Below, one piece after another: positions 38,735 to 47,395 of a stretch of 64,000 nt of DNA. Numbering within the stretch: position 1 is the first letter of the stretch; every line of letters starts with the position of its first letter. The notes below the pieces were generated by a model. The model saw only the letters and a list, made by a program, of their open reading frames with translations. It was not told where the DNA came from and searched no databases. Source of the stretch: Aminobacter sp. AP02 (lineage in GTDB: Bacteria > Pseudomonadota > Alphaproteobacteria > Rhizobiales > Rhizobiaceae). The stretch is from NCBI RefSeq assembly GCF_003148805.1, contig NZ_QGGX01000016.1, forward strand, positions 1 through 64,000. Reading direction: 5' to 3'. The translations under genes and the position numbers were made by a program.

Positions 38735-39541
38735 ATGGGAATTGTACCTACCATGACGAAAGCCGACAGCCTGATCCGTATCAGCGGCGTCGACAAGCGC
38801 TTCGCCAACGGGACCGTCGCCTTGCGCGATCTGTCGTTGGATATCGGGCAGCGGCAGTTCATCAGCTTTCTTGGGCCATCGGGCTGCGGCAAGAGCACGG
38901 CTCTGCGCATGATCGCCGGACTTACTGCGCCATCGACGGGTTCGATCGAGTGGAGCAAGGAGTCAGGCGCAGCCAGCAAGCACGTCCATGACATCGGTTT
39001 CGTTTTCCAGGAGCCGACGCTGATGCCCTGGGCGACGGTGTTCGAGAATGTCTATCTGCCCCTCAAGCTCGTCGGAACCAGTCGCAAGGCGGCGCAGCCG
39101 CTCGTCGAGGAAGCGCTTGAGCAGGTCGGTTTGGCGAACTTCGCTGCCGTCTATCCGCGTGAATTGTCGGGTGGAATGAAAATGCGCGTCTCCATTGCCA
39201 GGGCGATGGTGACGCGGCCGCGCGTCCTGCTTATGGACGAGCCGTTTGCGGCGCTCGACGAGATGACGCGCATCAAGCTCAACAACGACGTGTTGAGGCT
39301 CTGGTCGGAGCACGATCTGACGGTGATCTTCGTCACGCACAGCGTCTGGGAATCCGTCTATCTGTCCAATCGCATCATCGTCATGGCTGCGCGTCCCGGG
39401 CGCGTTGTCGACGATATCACCATATCGGCTCCCTATCCGCGCGACGAGGAATTCCGAGTATCGGCCGAGTACGCCGAGTACTGCAAGCACGTGAGCAAGG
39501 CACTGAGGAGCACGCTGGATGGAAACGATGTCGACCACTGA
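38735..39541 (+). CDS. ABC transporter ATP-binding protein, SsuB/TauB-like
   Basis: This is a protein of about 268 residues. Walker A GPSGCGKST, Q-loop FQEPTLMPW, signature LSGGMKMR, Walker B RVLLMDEPF and the H-loop VTHSVWE are intact. The MPW Q-loop and the short form are typical of nitrate/sulfonate/taurine importers. The start could be 38735 or 38753. It overlaps the permease gene by 23 bases. It is the only ATPase in the window for the three NMT1-type binding proteins. Confidence 0.9.
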   Translation: MGIVPTMTKADSLIRISGVDKRFANGTVALRDLSLDIGQRQFISFLGPSGCGKSTALRMIAGLTAPSTGSIEWSKESGAASKHVHDIGFVFQEPTLMPWATVFENVYLPLKLVGTSRKAAQPLVEEALEQVGLANFAAVYPRELSGGMKMRVSIARAMVTRPRVLLMDEPFAALDEMTRIKLNNDVLRLWSEHDLTVIFVTHSVWESVYLSNRIIVMAARPGRVVDDITISAPYPRDEEFRVSAEYAEYCKHVSKALRSTLDGNDVDH

Positions 39542-40367
39542 AAGTCAAAAGCCCCGCGTCGTACAGGCGGCTGTGACCGGCAAGGGCGAGCGATTGTTGC
39601 GGCTCGCATTGCCCTTGGCAACCATGTTCGCCTGGTTGGCAGCCTGGGAGTTTTACGTGTGGCAGCAGGCAGTGCCACCGTACATCCTGCCTGCGCCATC
39701 CCTTATCCTTCAGACCCTGGTGGAGAATTTTTCCTCCCTTGAATCCTCGCTTTGGTTCACGCTCAGGCTGACTTTGATGGCCCTGGCTCTTGCCGTCCTA
39801 AGTGGAGCGTTGATCGGCACCATCTTCGCCCTATCGCCGCTGATTGAACTTAGCTTCTTTCCCTTCGCCATCATGCTGCAAGTGACGCCGATCATCGCCA
39901 TCGCGCCGCTGATCATGATCTACGTGGACAGCACCTTTGCTGCGCTGCTGATCTGCGCCTGGATCGTCGCCTTCTTTCCCATGCTGTCGAACACCGTGAT
40001 CGGCCTGCGCAGCGCGGATCACAATCTCAAGGCCTTGTTCCGACTCTACCGGGCCACACCCTGGCAGACGTTCCGCTACCTGCTTGCCCCTTCGGCTCTG
40101 CCCTTCTTCATGGCAGGTCTCAAGATTGCCGGCGGGCTGGCGCTGATCGGCGCTGTCGTTGCCGAGTTCGTTGCCGGTGCCTCCGGTCGGGATACCGGCC
40201 TCGCCTCCCGCATTCTGGAAGCGAGCTTCCGAAACGAGATACCACGCATGTTCTCGTCCCTGGTGCTCGTCTCGATGTGCGGCATGGCGATCTTCATGAT
40301 CAACATCTGGCTGTCGAAGCGGCTCCTCGGCTACTGGCACGAGAGCGAAATCAAGAGCGAAGGCTAG
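39519..40367 (+). CDS. ABC transporter permease, SsuC/TauC-like
   Basis: This is a protein of 282 residues with about six TM helices. The first is LRLALPLATMFAWLAAWEFY, and the EAA-type coupling loop reads LFRLYRATPWQTFRYLLAPSALP, split here as LFRLYRATPWQTF plus RYLLAPSALP. It forms the membrane channel with the ATPase encoded just before it. The start overlaps the ATPase gene, as is normal for coupled subunits. Confidence 0.9.
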   Translation: METMSTTESQKPRVVQAAVTGKGERLLRLALPLATMFAWLAAWEFYVWQQAVPPYILPAPSLILQTLVENFSSLESSLWFTLRLTLMALALAVLSGALIGTIFALSPLIELSFFPFAIMLQVTPIIAIAPLIMIYVDSTFAALLICAWIVAFFPMLSNTVIGLRSADHNLKALFRLYRATPWQTFRYLLAPSALPFFMAGLKIAGGLALIGAVVAEFVAGASGRDTGLASRILEASFRNEIPRMFSSLVLVSMCGMAIFMINIWLSKRLLGYWHESEIKSEG

Positions 40368-40382
40368 GTCGGGGAAATTCTG

Positions 40383-41741
40383 ATGATACATACCCAAGCA
40401 TCCTTTGACCTCAAGGCACTGCAGGCCGATCTCCCTGGCATTACCCAGTCCACGGACCCGCAGCAGCTTAGGCTCAAATCTCGTGACTTCTACTGGTACT
40501 CACCGATCCTGGACGCCCGTCTGAAGGAATGTCGCGCCGACGTCGTGCTGCAGCCTCGCGATGAAGCAGAGATCGTGGCGATCGCCGCTGCGGCGGCCCG
40601 TCATCAGGTGCCGCTCACCCTGCGCGGTGGCGGCACCGGCAATTACGGCCAGAGCGTGCCGCTGGCCGGCGGTGCGGTCATCGACATGACGAAGCTCGAC
40701 CGCGTCATCGAGGTTGGCGACGGTTATGTCCGAGTCCAGGCCGGTTGCCGCATCTCGGTTATCCAGGAAGCGGTGGAGCAACACGGCCAACAACTCATGA
40801 TGTTTCCGTCGACGCAACGCATCGCGACGATCGGGGGCTTCATTGCCGGCGGCCTCGCCGGCATCGGGTCGATACGGCACGGGATCATTCAGGAATCTCA
40901 CTTCGTCCGCTCCGTACGGGTCCTCACGGTCGAGGAGGAGCCACGTATCATCACGCTCGCCGGCGACGAGGTAGATGCGATTCTCCACGCATGGGGAACA
41001 AACGGCATCCTGCTGGAATTCGAACTCGGGCTGGTGGCTGCGGAGGACTGGATTCACTGCATCACCCAGTTTGCCAGCTATGAGGATGTGCTTCGGTTCG
41101 GCAGCGCCGTCCACGCCACCCCAGATCTGGATGTTTTCCAGTTGAGTGCGGTGGAGGGACGTTTCGCTCCGTATTACGAGTCGCTTGGGTCCCATTTCGA
41201 TGCGGCCCGCCATGCGATGTTTGGAGTCGTTAATCGGAGTCATCTTGAAGCGTTTCGTGAACTTGCCGCTTCGTTCGGTGGTGAAATCACCCTCGCCATG
41301 GACGAAGATGAACTTGAGCATGCGGAACTGCCTCCGATGCACGAATGCGCGTTCAATCACACGACGTTGCAAGTGCTCAAGAAGGATAGAGGCTGGACCT
41401 ACCTGCAATTTGTGATGGCCCAGCCATTCGATCCGGAGCTCGTGACGCGCCAGATGGCACGCTACGGCGACGAGGTCCTGATGCACCATGAATTCACCAG
41501 GGTAGGGGGCGCCCCGCGCGTCTCCTGCCTGCCGCTCGTCCGTTACAGCTCGCAGGAGCGGCTTGCGGAACTGGCGCAGGAATTTGCCGCCGACGGCTGC
41601 CTGGTTCGCAATGCCCATGCCTTCACGCTTGAGGAGTGTGGCCGGGTCGCGGATCAGGAGCAGATAGCCATGAAGGGCGTCGCCGATCCGCTGGATCTTT
41701 TGAACAGAGGAAAGTCGGCCACGATCGTCGGGCGGGAGTGA
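40383..41741 (+). CDS. FAD-binding oxidase (FAD_binding_4, GlcD-like)
   Basis: This is a protein of 452 residues. RGGGTGNYGQSVPLAGGAVID (shortened: RGGGTGNYGQ plus the following) is the PP-loop FAD site near residues 80-100, and QRIATIGGFIAGGLAGIGS is the second FAD segment. The family oxidises 2-hydroxy acids or similar C-H/C-OH bonds. No covalent-flavin His-Cys pair is evident. It lies 15 bases after the permease gene and 39 before the binding-protein gene in one operon, so it probably acts on the imported compound. Confidence 0.85.
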   Translation: MIHTQASFDLKALQADLPGITQSTDPQQLRLKSRDFYWYSPILDARLKECRADVVLQPRDEAEIVAIAAAAARHQVPLTLRGGGTGNYGQSVPLAGGAVIDMTKLDRVIEVGDGYVRVQAGCRISVIQEAVEQHGQQLMMFPSTQRIATIGGFIAGGLAGIGSIRHGIIQESHFVRSVRVLTVEEEPRIITLAGDEVDAILHAWGTNGILLEFELGLVAAEDWIHCITQFASYEDVLRFGSAVHATPDLDVFQLSAVEGRFAPYYESLGSHFDAARHAMFGVVNRSHLEAFRELAASFGGEITLAMDEDELEHAELPPMHECAFNHTTLQVLKKDRGWTYLQFVMAQPFDPELVTRQMARYGDEVLMHHEFTRVGGAPRVSCLPLVRYSSQERLAELAQEFAADGCLVRNAHAFTLEECGRVADQEQIAMKGVADPLDLLNRGKSATIVGRE

Positions 41742-41780
41742 CGGTCACAATCGGCTACAGCTACTTGGGAGGAAAACACC

Positions 41781-42815
41781 ATGAATGGGATGATTGAAAC
41801 TAAACTCAAGCGTATGGGCTTGGCTCTAGCCGCTCTGGCTGGAGGTCTGATCGGATCGGGCATGGCGGCCCATGCGCAAGACAAGGTCGGCTTCGCCACC
41901 AACTGGAAGGCCCAGGGCAGTCAGGGTGGGTTCTACCAGGCGATTGCCGACGGCACCTACAAGAAGTACGGCCTCGACGTCGAGATCGTGCAGGGGGGGC
42001 CGCAGGTCAACACCCGCGCGCTGTTGCCGGCCGGCAAGGTCGACTTCCTGTTGTCTCCGTCGCCTCAGAATGCGTTGGAAAACAACCGGGCCAAGATACC
42101 CACCACGATCGTGGCAGCCTTCTTCCAGAAGGACCCGCAGGCACTGATGGCGCATCCTGGCCGTTATAAGACTCTCGGCGACATGAAGGCGGCTCCGATG
42201 GTCTTCATCGGCAAGCCGGCGCAGTTCACCTGGTGGCCATGGCTGAAGCTGAAGTTCGGCTTCAGCGACGACCAGGTGAAGCCATACAACTACACGCTTG
42301 CGCCGTTCTTGACCAAGACCGATTCGGTGCAGCAAGCCTACGCCACCGCGGAAGCGCTATACGTCGACACGTTCAAGCCGGACGTGTTCATGCTGGCCGA
42401 CTACGGCTGGACTGCTTACTCGAACATCATCGAGACGCGCAGTGAACTCGTCCAAGACAACCCAGACCTCGTGCAGCGCTTCGTCGATGCCTCGATCATC
42501 GGCTGGAACAACTACCTCTACGGCGACCGCAAGCAAGCCTATGCCCTGATCCGCGAAGACAATCCGGAAATGACTGAAGATAAGCTTGAGGCGGAAGTCG
42601 CGGAAATCCAACGGCGAGGCCTCGCCGATACGGGCGACGCCGTAGACAAGGGCCTCGGAGCCATCGATCTCAAGCGCCTTGCCGGTTTTCACGACGAGAT
42701 GGTGGAAGTCGGGCTTTACAAGCCGGGCGAGATCGACCTCAAGACGGCCGTCACGGATCAGTTCGTCAACAAGGGCGTCGGGCTCGAGGTGCGGAAGCGG
42801 CTTGAGACCAAATAA
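41781..42815 (+). CDS. ABC transporter substrate-binding protein, NMT1/THI5-like (paralogue 3)
   Basis: This is a protein of 344 residues. The signal peptide ends MAAHAQDK. VGFATNWKAQGSQGGFYQA, EIVQGGPQVNTRALL and FKPDVFMLADYGWTAYSNIIE match the other two copies. It begins MNGMI like paralogue 2, and GGGAGG precedes the ATG. Two residues are added in FLLSPSPQNALEN compared with the others. Being inside the importer operon, it is probably the original receptor of the set. Confidence 0.9.
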   Translation: MNGMIETKLKRMGLALAALAGGLIGSGMAAHAQDKVGFATNWKAQGSQGGFYQAIADGTYKKYGLDVEIVQGGPQVNTRALLPAGKVDFLLSPSPQNALENNRAKIPTTIVAAFFQKDPQALMAHPGRYKTLGDMKAAPMVFIGKPAQFTWWPWLKLKFGFSDDQVKPYNYTLAPFLTKTDSVQQAYATAEALYVDTFKPDVFMLADYGWTAYSNIIETRSELVQDNPDLVQRFVDASIIGWNNYLYGDRKQAYALIREDNPEMTEDKLEAEVAEIQRRGLADTGDAVDKGLGAIDLKRLAGFHDEMVEVGLYKPGEIDLKTAVTDQFVNKGVGLEVRKRLETK

Positions 42816-42852
42816 CGCCAGCAAGCATGCATGTGCCTAATACGAGGATAGA

Positions 42853-43812
42853 ATGACAACTCCTTCCCGGCTCCAGGTCGTGGTCCAAGAGATCATTGAC
42901 GAGACGCAAGACATTCGCAGCTTCGACCTGCGGGCAGCCGACGGTCAAAGTCTGCCTGCATTCGATGCGGGAGCGCATGTCGACGTCTATGCGCCGGGGG
43001 GGTACGTTCGGCAATATTCGCTCTGCAACGATCCGACCGAGACCGGGCGTTATGTGATCGCCGTCAAACGGGAGCCCAACGGGCGAGGCGGTTCAGCGGC
43101 GATGCACGGCAGCGTCAAAGCTGGCGATCTGCTTGAGATCAGCGCCCCGCGCAATCATTTCGCGTTGGAGCCGGGCTCGGCCCCTGTCCTGCTCGTCGGC
43201 GGTGGCATCGGCATGACGCCGCTGATGGCCATGGTAGAAACCCTGCTTGCGAGGGGCATCGACTTTGATCTTGCGTTGTTTGTGCGCGGACGGGCTTTTC
43301 TGCCTTTCGCCGAACGGCTGGGGCGTCCCCAACTTGCATCGCATATGCGGCTGCATTTCGATGACGCTGACGAGCCTGAGAAGATCGACCTCGCCCAATT
43401 GCTGGGTGAGGTAGATGGTCGACATCTCTATCTCTGCGGCCCGGACGGCTTCATGAAGGCAGTGCGATCGCATTCGGCACACTGGCCTACAGACCAGGTA
43501 CATGTTGAACATTTCGCGGCCTCCAGGGAAGAAGCGTCGGAAGGCGAAATCCGGCAGTTTGCGGTAATTCTTGCGCAATCAGGCAAAGAATTAGTAGTGC
43601 CTGCCGACAAGAGCATCTTGGATGTCTTGCGCGTCCACGGTATTGAAGTTCCGACCTCGTGCGAGGAAGGTGTATGTGGTACCTGCGTGACTAATTATTC
43701 AGATGGCGAGCCCGACCACCGTGATTTTTGCCTGAGCCCTCGTGAGCGTAAGAACAAGCTTGCCCTGTGCTGCAGCCGTGCGTTCAGCTCCTCTCTTCGC
43801 ATCGATTTGTGA
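42853..43812 (+). CDS. PDR/VanB-type oxidoreductase (FMN, NAD and 2Fe-2S)
   Basis: This is a protein of 319 residues. The FMN domain has RQYSLCND, the NAD domain has VGGGIGMTPLMAM and YLCGPDGFM, and the C-terminal plant-type ferredoxin domain has CEEGVCGTC with a final Cys in LALCCSRA. This is the electron-transfer component of two-component Rieske oxygenases (phthalate dioxygenase reductase, vanillate demethylase). No oxygenase partner is encoded in the window. It may serve an oxygenase elsewhere. Confidence 0.9.
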   Translation: MTTPSRLQVVVQEIIDETQDIRSFDLRAADGQSLPAFDAGAHVDVYAPGGYVRQYSLCNDPTETGRYVIAVKREPNGRGGSAAMHGSVKAGDLLEISAPRNHFALEPGSAPVLLVGGGIGMTPLMAMVETLLARGIDFDLALFVRGRAFLPFAERLGRPQLASHMRLHFDDADEPEKIDLAQLLGEVDGRHLYLCGPDGFMKAVRSHSAHWPTDQVHVEHFAASREEASEGEIRQFAVILAQSGKELVVPADKSILDVLRVHGIEVPTSCEEGVCGTCVTNYSDGEPDHRDFCLSPRERKNKLALCCSRAFSSSLRIDL

Positions 43813-43815
43813 TTC

Positions 43816-44475
43816 ATGAAAACAGCTGATGCACCACGCACGCCGTATTCCGCTGCCAAGCGCAAGCAGGTGCTCGACGCAATCTATGATGCGGCCATCG
43901 TGGAATTCTCGCTTCATGGGCCGAAGGGAGCGTCGACTCAAGGGATCGCCGAGCGCGCCGGCATCTCCAAGCAGCATCTCCACTATTACATCGACAGCAA
44001 GGAAGCGCTTTATGCCGAGGTGATGCGCCGGGCCATCACGCGATGGGGCAAGGGCATCACGCTTGCCGGCAAGCATGCCGATCCGGTCGAGGCGATCTCG
44101 GCGCTTATCCGCAGCAAGCTCGACTTCGCGCTTGATTTTCCCCAGGAATCCCGGCTTCTGACAAATGACGTCTTGAGTGGCGGTACATTCATGGCGCCGC
44201 TGTGGAAACAGTGGACGGCGCGCCGCCGCAAGGCTGCGCTCGTCGTCGAGCGCTGGATCAGCACCGGGTTCATCCAGCCCCTCGACCCCATCCTGTTCAT
44301 GTTCCACGTTTGGGCACTGACGCAATATTACGCCGACTATGAATCGCAAGTTCGCGCCATCATGGGTGTCAAGGAGGGGCAACCCCTGGACCGAGAGCGC
44401 ATCGTTGCCGAGGTGACGACTTTTGTGCTCCGTGGCTGCGGCCTGGATCCAGCGAGCGTGAAAGTTGAGGGCTGA
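43816..44475 (+). CDS. TetR-family regulator, RutR-like
   Basis: This is a protein of 219 residues. The TetR HTH (KRKQVLDAIYDAAIVEF, GIAERAGISKQHLHYYIDSK) is at residues 15-60. The C-terminal domain (SKLDFALDFPQESRLLTNDV and FMFHVWALTQYYADYESQV) closely follows the RutR/YcdC pattern. RutR senses uracil or thymine, so a pyrimidine-like effector would fit the cytosine-deaminase-like gene and RidA. It starts three bases after the reductase stop and is inside the operon. No operator was recognised. Confidence 0.87.
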   Translation: MKTADAPRTPYSAAKRKQVLDAIYDAAIVEFSLHGPKGASTQGIAERAGISKQHLHYYIDSKEALYAEVMRRAITRWGKGITLAGKHADPVEAISALIRSKLDFALDFPQESRLLTNDVLSGGTFMAPLWKQWTARRRKAALVVERWISTGFIQPLDPILFMFHVWALTQYYADYESQVRAIMGVKEGQPLDRERIVAEVTTFVLRGCGLDPASVKVEG

Positions 44476-44536
44476 CGTTTTATCGCCGGCGCTGCGCCAT
44501 GCGAACGAACGCCAAGGACAAATCAAGGTAGAAATC

Positions 44537-44920
44537 GTGGACAATAACCTGTTCGAACGCGGCGTGGCGAAGCGAAGCGTGACGCTCGGCGAAGAGTATG
44601 TCGCCGTCAACCTCACCGAAGCCGATGATTTCACGCGGCCATTTCAGGAAGCGATGACTGCCTGGGCATGGGGCTTCGGCTGGAGCGACGAAGCCATCGA
44701 CGTAAAAACCCGAAGCCTGATGAACCTCACAATGATCGGCGCCCTTGGGCAGATGCACGAGTGGAAAATACACTGCCGGGCCGCGATGAATGCGAACGGA
44801 GTGACCAAGGAACAGGTCAGGGCGGCCATTCATGTGGTTGCCATCTACTGCGGCGTTCCACGGGCGCTCGAGTGCTTTCGCGTGGCGCAGGAAGTGATGG
44901 CGGAGCAGGCCGCCAAATGA
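44537..44920 (+). CDS. Carboxymuconolactone decarboxylase-family protein (copy 2)
   Basis: This is a protein of about 127 residues starting from GTG at 44537, with AAGGTAG before it. It is almost the same as copy 1 at 26182: DNNLFERGVAKR, MTAWAWGFGWSDEAIDVKTR, GALGQMHEWKIHCRAA and IYCGVPRALECFR. The frame is open upstream to 44465, but similarity to copy 1 begins at the GTG. The pair shows that the two catabolic modules share more than binding proteins. Confidence 0.85.
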   Translation: MDNNLFERGVAKRSVTLGEEYVAVNLTEADDFTRPFQEAMTAWAWGFGWSDEAIDVKTRSLMNLTMIGALGQMHEWKIHCRAAMNANGVTKEQVRAAIHVVAIYCGVPRALECFRVAQEVMAEQAAK

Positions 44921-45026
44921 GCCGCGGGATTTCCTGAAACCACCATTGAAACACGTCGCTCGCACGTCTCCTGCGTTCGCGAGACCAGGGAGCTGCGGCT
45001 TCGCATCCAGTGATTTGAGGCATGAG

Positions 45027-45446
45027 ATGAATGACACCAAGAGCGCGCTGAAGCACCTTTTGCCCCAATCGATCCAGCCCCCGCTCGCGGCCTATAGCCA
45101 TGGTGTCGCGGTGGCTGCCGATTGCGAAATGATCTTCTGTTCTGGGCAATTGGGGATATCGTCCGATGGCGAGATCTCGCCTGATGTCGCCGAGCAAGCA
45201 GAACGCTGCTTCGACAACATCCGCGTCATTCTCGCCGAAGGCGGAATGTCCCTGGCGGACGTCGTCCGGATCAACGCCTTCGTCACCGACAGGGCCTACA
45301 TGAAACCGTACATGTCGGTGAGGGATCGGCTTTTTCCCGACCCGGCACCGGCATCAACCCTGATGATCGTCAGCGGATTTACCCGCGAGGAATTCAAGGT
45401 CGAGATCGAAGTAGTCGCGGCCCGTTCCCGCATGACGCATGACTAA
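45027..45446 (+). CDS. RidA/YjgF/YER057c-family protein
   Basis: This is a protein of about 139 residues. AAYSHGVAVAADCEMIFCSGQ, ISPDVAEQAERCFDNI and MIVSGFTREEFKVEIEVVA are the family motifs (the Arg that binds keto acids is replaced by F-T-R context and cannot be placed with certainty). RidA hydrolyses reactive enamine/imine intermediates; RutC in the pyrimidine pathway is of this family. With the RutR-like regulator nearby, a role in a pyrimidine- or amine-derived pathway is plausible. The ATG at 45027 starts the family N-terminus. Confidence 0.85.
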   Translation: MNDTKSALKHLLPQSIQPPLAAYSHGVAVAADCEMIFCSGQLGISSDGEISPDVAEQAERCFDNIRVILAEGGMSLADVVRINAFVTDRAYMKPYMSVRDRLFPDPAPASTLMIVSGFTREEFKVEIEVVAARSRMTHD

Positions 45447-45468
45447 TAGCTCATTTCGGGTGGGTCCT

Positions 45469-46431
45469 ATGTTGAACTGCGTGGTGCTTGATGATTATCA
45501 GGATGCAGCGAGAAAATGCGCTGACTGGGACAGTCTTCAGGGCAAGGTCGAGCTGACTTTTAGTCATCTTCCGATGGATATCGTGAAAACGCTGGCGACG
45601 ATTGCCGATGCCGACATCATTGTTGCGATGCGCGAGCGGACGCGCTTCGATGCAGGCCTGCTGTCGAAGCTGCCGCGGCTGAAGTTGCTGATCACGACGG
45701 GCATGGTCAATGCCGCAATCGACTTGGCGGCAGCGGCGCAACAAGGCATCACGGTTTGCGGCACCCGCAGCATTTCCACGCCGACGCCCGAACTCACCTG
45801 GGGTCTGCTTCTGGCGCTGGCCAGGCACATTCCGCAGGAACATCAGGCGATACGGACCAATGCTCGCTGGCAAGGCACGGTCGGGGTCGATCTCGCAGGC
45901 AAGACCATCGGCATCGTAGGGCTCGGCCGCATCGGACAGGTGATTGCGCGCTATGCGAAAGCCTTCCAGATGGAGGCATTGGCCTGGAGTCCCAACCTGA
46001 CCAACGACCGTTGTCTCGATGCCGGCGTCACCCTGGCCCCGTCTCTGGAGCATCTGCTGGAAACCGCCGATGTCGTCAGCCTGCATATGGTCCTCTCCGA
46101 GACCACAAGGCATATGATCGGTGCCAATGAGCTGCAAAAAATGAAACCCACAGCGTTGCTGATCAATACCTCGCGCGGTGGCCTCATAGATACCGAGGCA
46201 CTGGTCGCTGCACTCGATGCCGGGGCCATCGGGGGAGCGGCACTCGATGTGTTCGATGCCGAGCCGTTGCCTGCTGATCACGCGCTCCGTCGCTCAGCCC
46301 GGCTGATCACGACGCCTCATATTGGCTATGTGTCTGAAAACAATTACCGCGGCTACTATGGGGACGCGCTCGAGAATATCGGTGCGTGGCTGGGTGGAGC
46401 GCCGCTTCGTGCGTTGGCTGAACCCGTGTAA
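45469..46431 (+). CDS. D-2-hydroxyacid dehydrogenase
   Basis: This is a protein of about 320 residues. It has the NAD motif GIVGLGRIGQVIARYAK (near 144-160), catalytic Arg in INTSRGGLIDTEAL, Glu in DVFDAEPLP and His in LITTPHIGYVS. It reduces 2-keto acids or oxidises D-2-hydroxy acids. The start at 45469 fits the usual MxxCVVLDDYQ opening; an ATG at 45439 overlaps the RidA gene end and is also possible. It is the last gene of the module. Confidence 0.88.
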   Translation: MLNCVVLDDYQDAARKCADWDSLQGKVELTFSHLPMDIVKTLATIADADIIVAMRERTRFDAGLLSKLPRLKLLITTGMVNAAIDLAAAAQQGITVCGTRSISTPTPELTWGLLLALARHIPQEHQAIRTNARWQGTVGVDLAGKTIGIVGLGRIGQVIARYAKAFQMEALAWSPNLTNDRCLDAGVTLAPSLEHLLETADVVSLHMVLSETTRHMIGANELQKMKPTALLINTSRGGLIDTEALVAALDAGAIGGAALDVFDAEPLPADHALRRSARLITTPHIGYVSENNYRGYYGDALENIGAWLGGAPLRALAEPV

Positions 46432-46989
46432 ACACGATGCAAGTCGGAGCGACACGCGGGCGGTTGTTGCAGGCTTTCTCACATTCGCGCTGGACTTCTG
46501 CGTCTCGATGGGGGGCTCTTTCTATTCGTCCTCACGTCTGGGCTCTCTGCGGGATGGCGCGCTGGGAACATGGTTGCCATTCCACCTTGGCGGGAGGACA
46601 CCGTCTGGCTGGCGGCAATCGACGGTATCTTTGCCCGCCGATTGCCGCTTTCGCGCGGCCGAATGTATTGAACAAGATGGTGACCACGTCCGAAACAATG
46701 AGCACTTAACTCGATTACATGTTCGTCGCACAAAACGCAGCAATCTTGTTCTTTGATTTTCTGCACTTTGAAAAAGAGAGCCGGATGTTGAACTCTAGAT
46801 GTCGCCCTCTCTCGGGCATATCTATCTACGGTCGCTGATGCGGGCGTAGACCTACATACGTTGTTGTCTGATCAGTTTCCGAGCATAGGCAGCTTCTATG
46901 CTCCAGTTCGAAACAGCCCTCGGTGGCCCGCTGCGGCCATTTGTTCCAGCGCACGGCGGTAAATTGAGGGGGAACGCAGGTTGAGAAGG
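46432..46989. other. Non-coding stretch after the catabolic module
   Basis: No supportable gene is seen on either strand. Open frames are short and overlapping. The stretch leads into tRNA-like 3' end fragments at about 46.99-47.19 kb. Confidence 0.5.
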
Positions 46990-47005
46990 TTGCGCGTCCC
47001 CGCAA

Positions 47006-47050
47006 CCAAATACACCAAAGCCCGCCTCGTGCGGGCTTTGGTGTATTTGG
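47006..47050. terminator. Perfect 20-bp-stem hairpin after a CCCCGCAACCA motif
   Basis: Positions 47006-47025 pair without a mismatch with 47031-47050, leaving a 5-base loop (CTCGT). The stem core is AAAGCCCGC. It begins within TCCCCGCAACCA (46996-47007), the same last bases as tRNA-fMet. The look is of a tRNA 3' end followed by its terminator, but no tRNA body precedes it. Confidence 0.7.
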
Positions 47051-47131
47051 ACGCTGGCGACGGTCGATCTGAAACTGTATCAGGGGCCCGCTAGCAGGCA
47101 AAGCCGACCACGCCGGACAAAAAAGACAAAG

Positions 47132-47186
47132 CCTGCCCCACCAACCAATCCTTACAAACAAAAGCCCGCATCAAGCGGGCTTTTTT
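47132..47186 (+). other. tRNA-fMet flank copy plus terminator (possible island right end)
   Basis: Positions 47132-47162 match 609-639 at 30 of 31 bases (CCCACCAACCAATCCTTACA and flanks), in the same orientation. A terminator follows directly: AAAGCCCGC at 47161-47169, loop, GCGGGC and six or more T to 47186. This is what one would expect downstream of an undisturbed tRNA gene. At the left end the same flank is followed by different DNA, so the two copies could be the ends of an insertion. Positions 47187-47395 hold no gene. Confidence 0.55.
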
Positions 47187-47395
47187 GTCTCCAACACCCC
47201 GTCCTCAGGGCGATCTCAGGCAATTGGCCGGGATGCGCCCGAAGCCGTACAGGACAGCAAGGGCCAGGACATCCGGATATCGGCCGCGTCGGTTTCTGGT
47301 AGGGCGACCAGATTTGAACTAGTATCGGCACCAGTCGGTGCTGTTGCATGTCGGGCGCTACCTGTCCGGGCAGACAGCATGGCCATGGGTGACAC

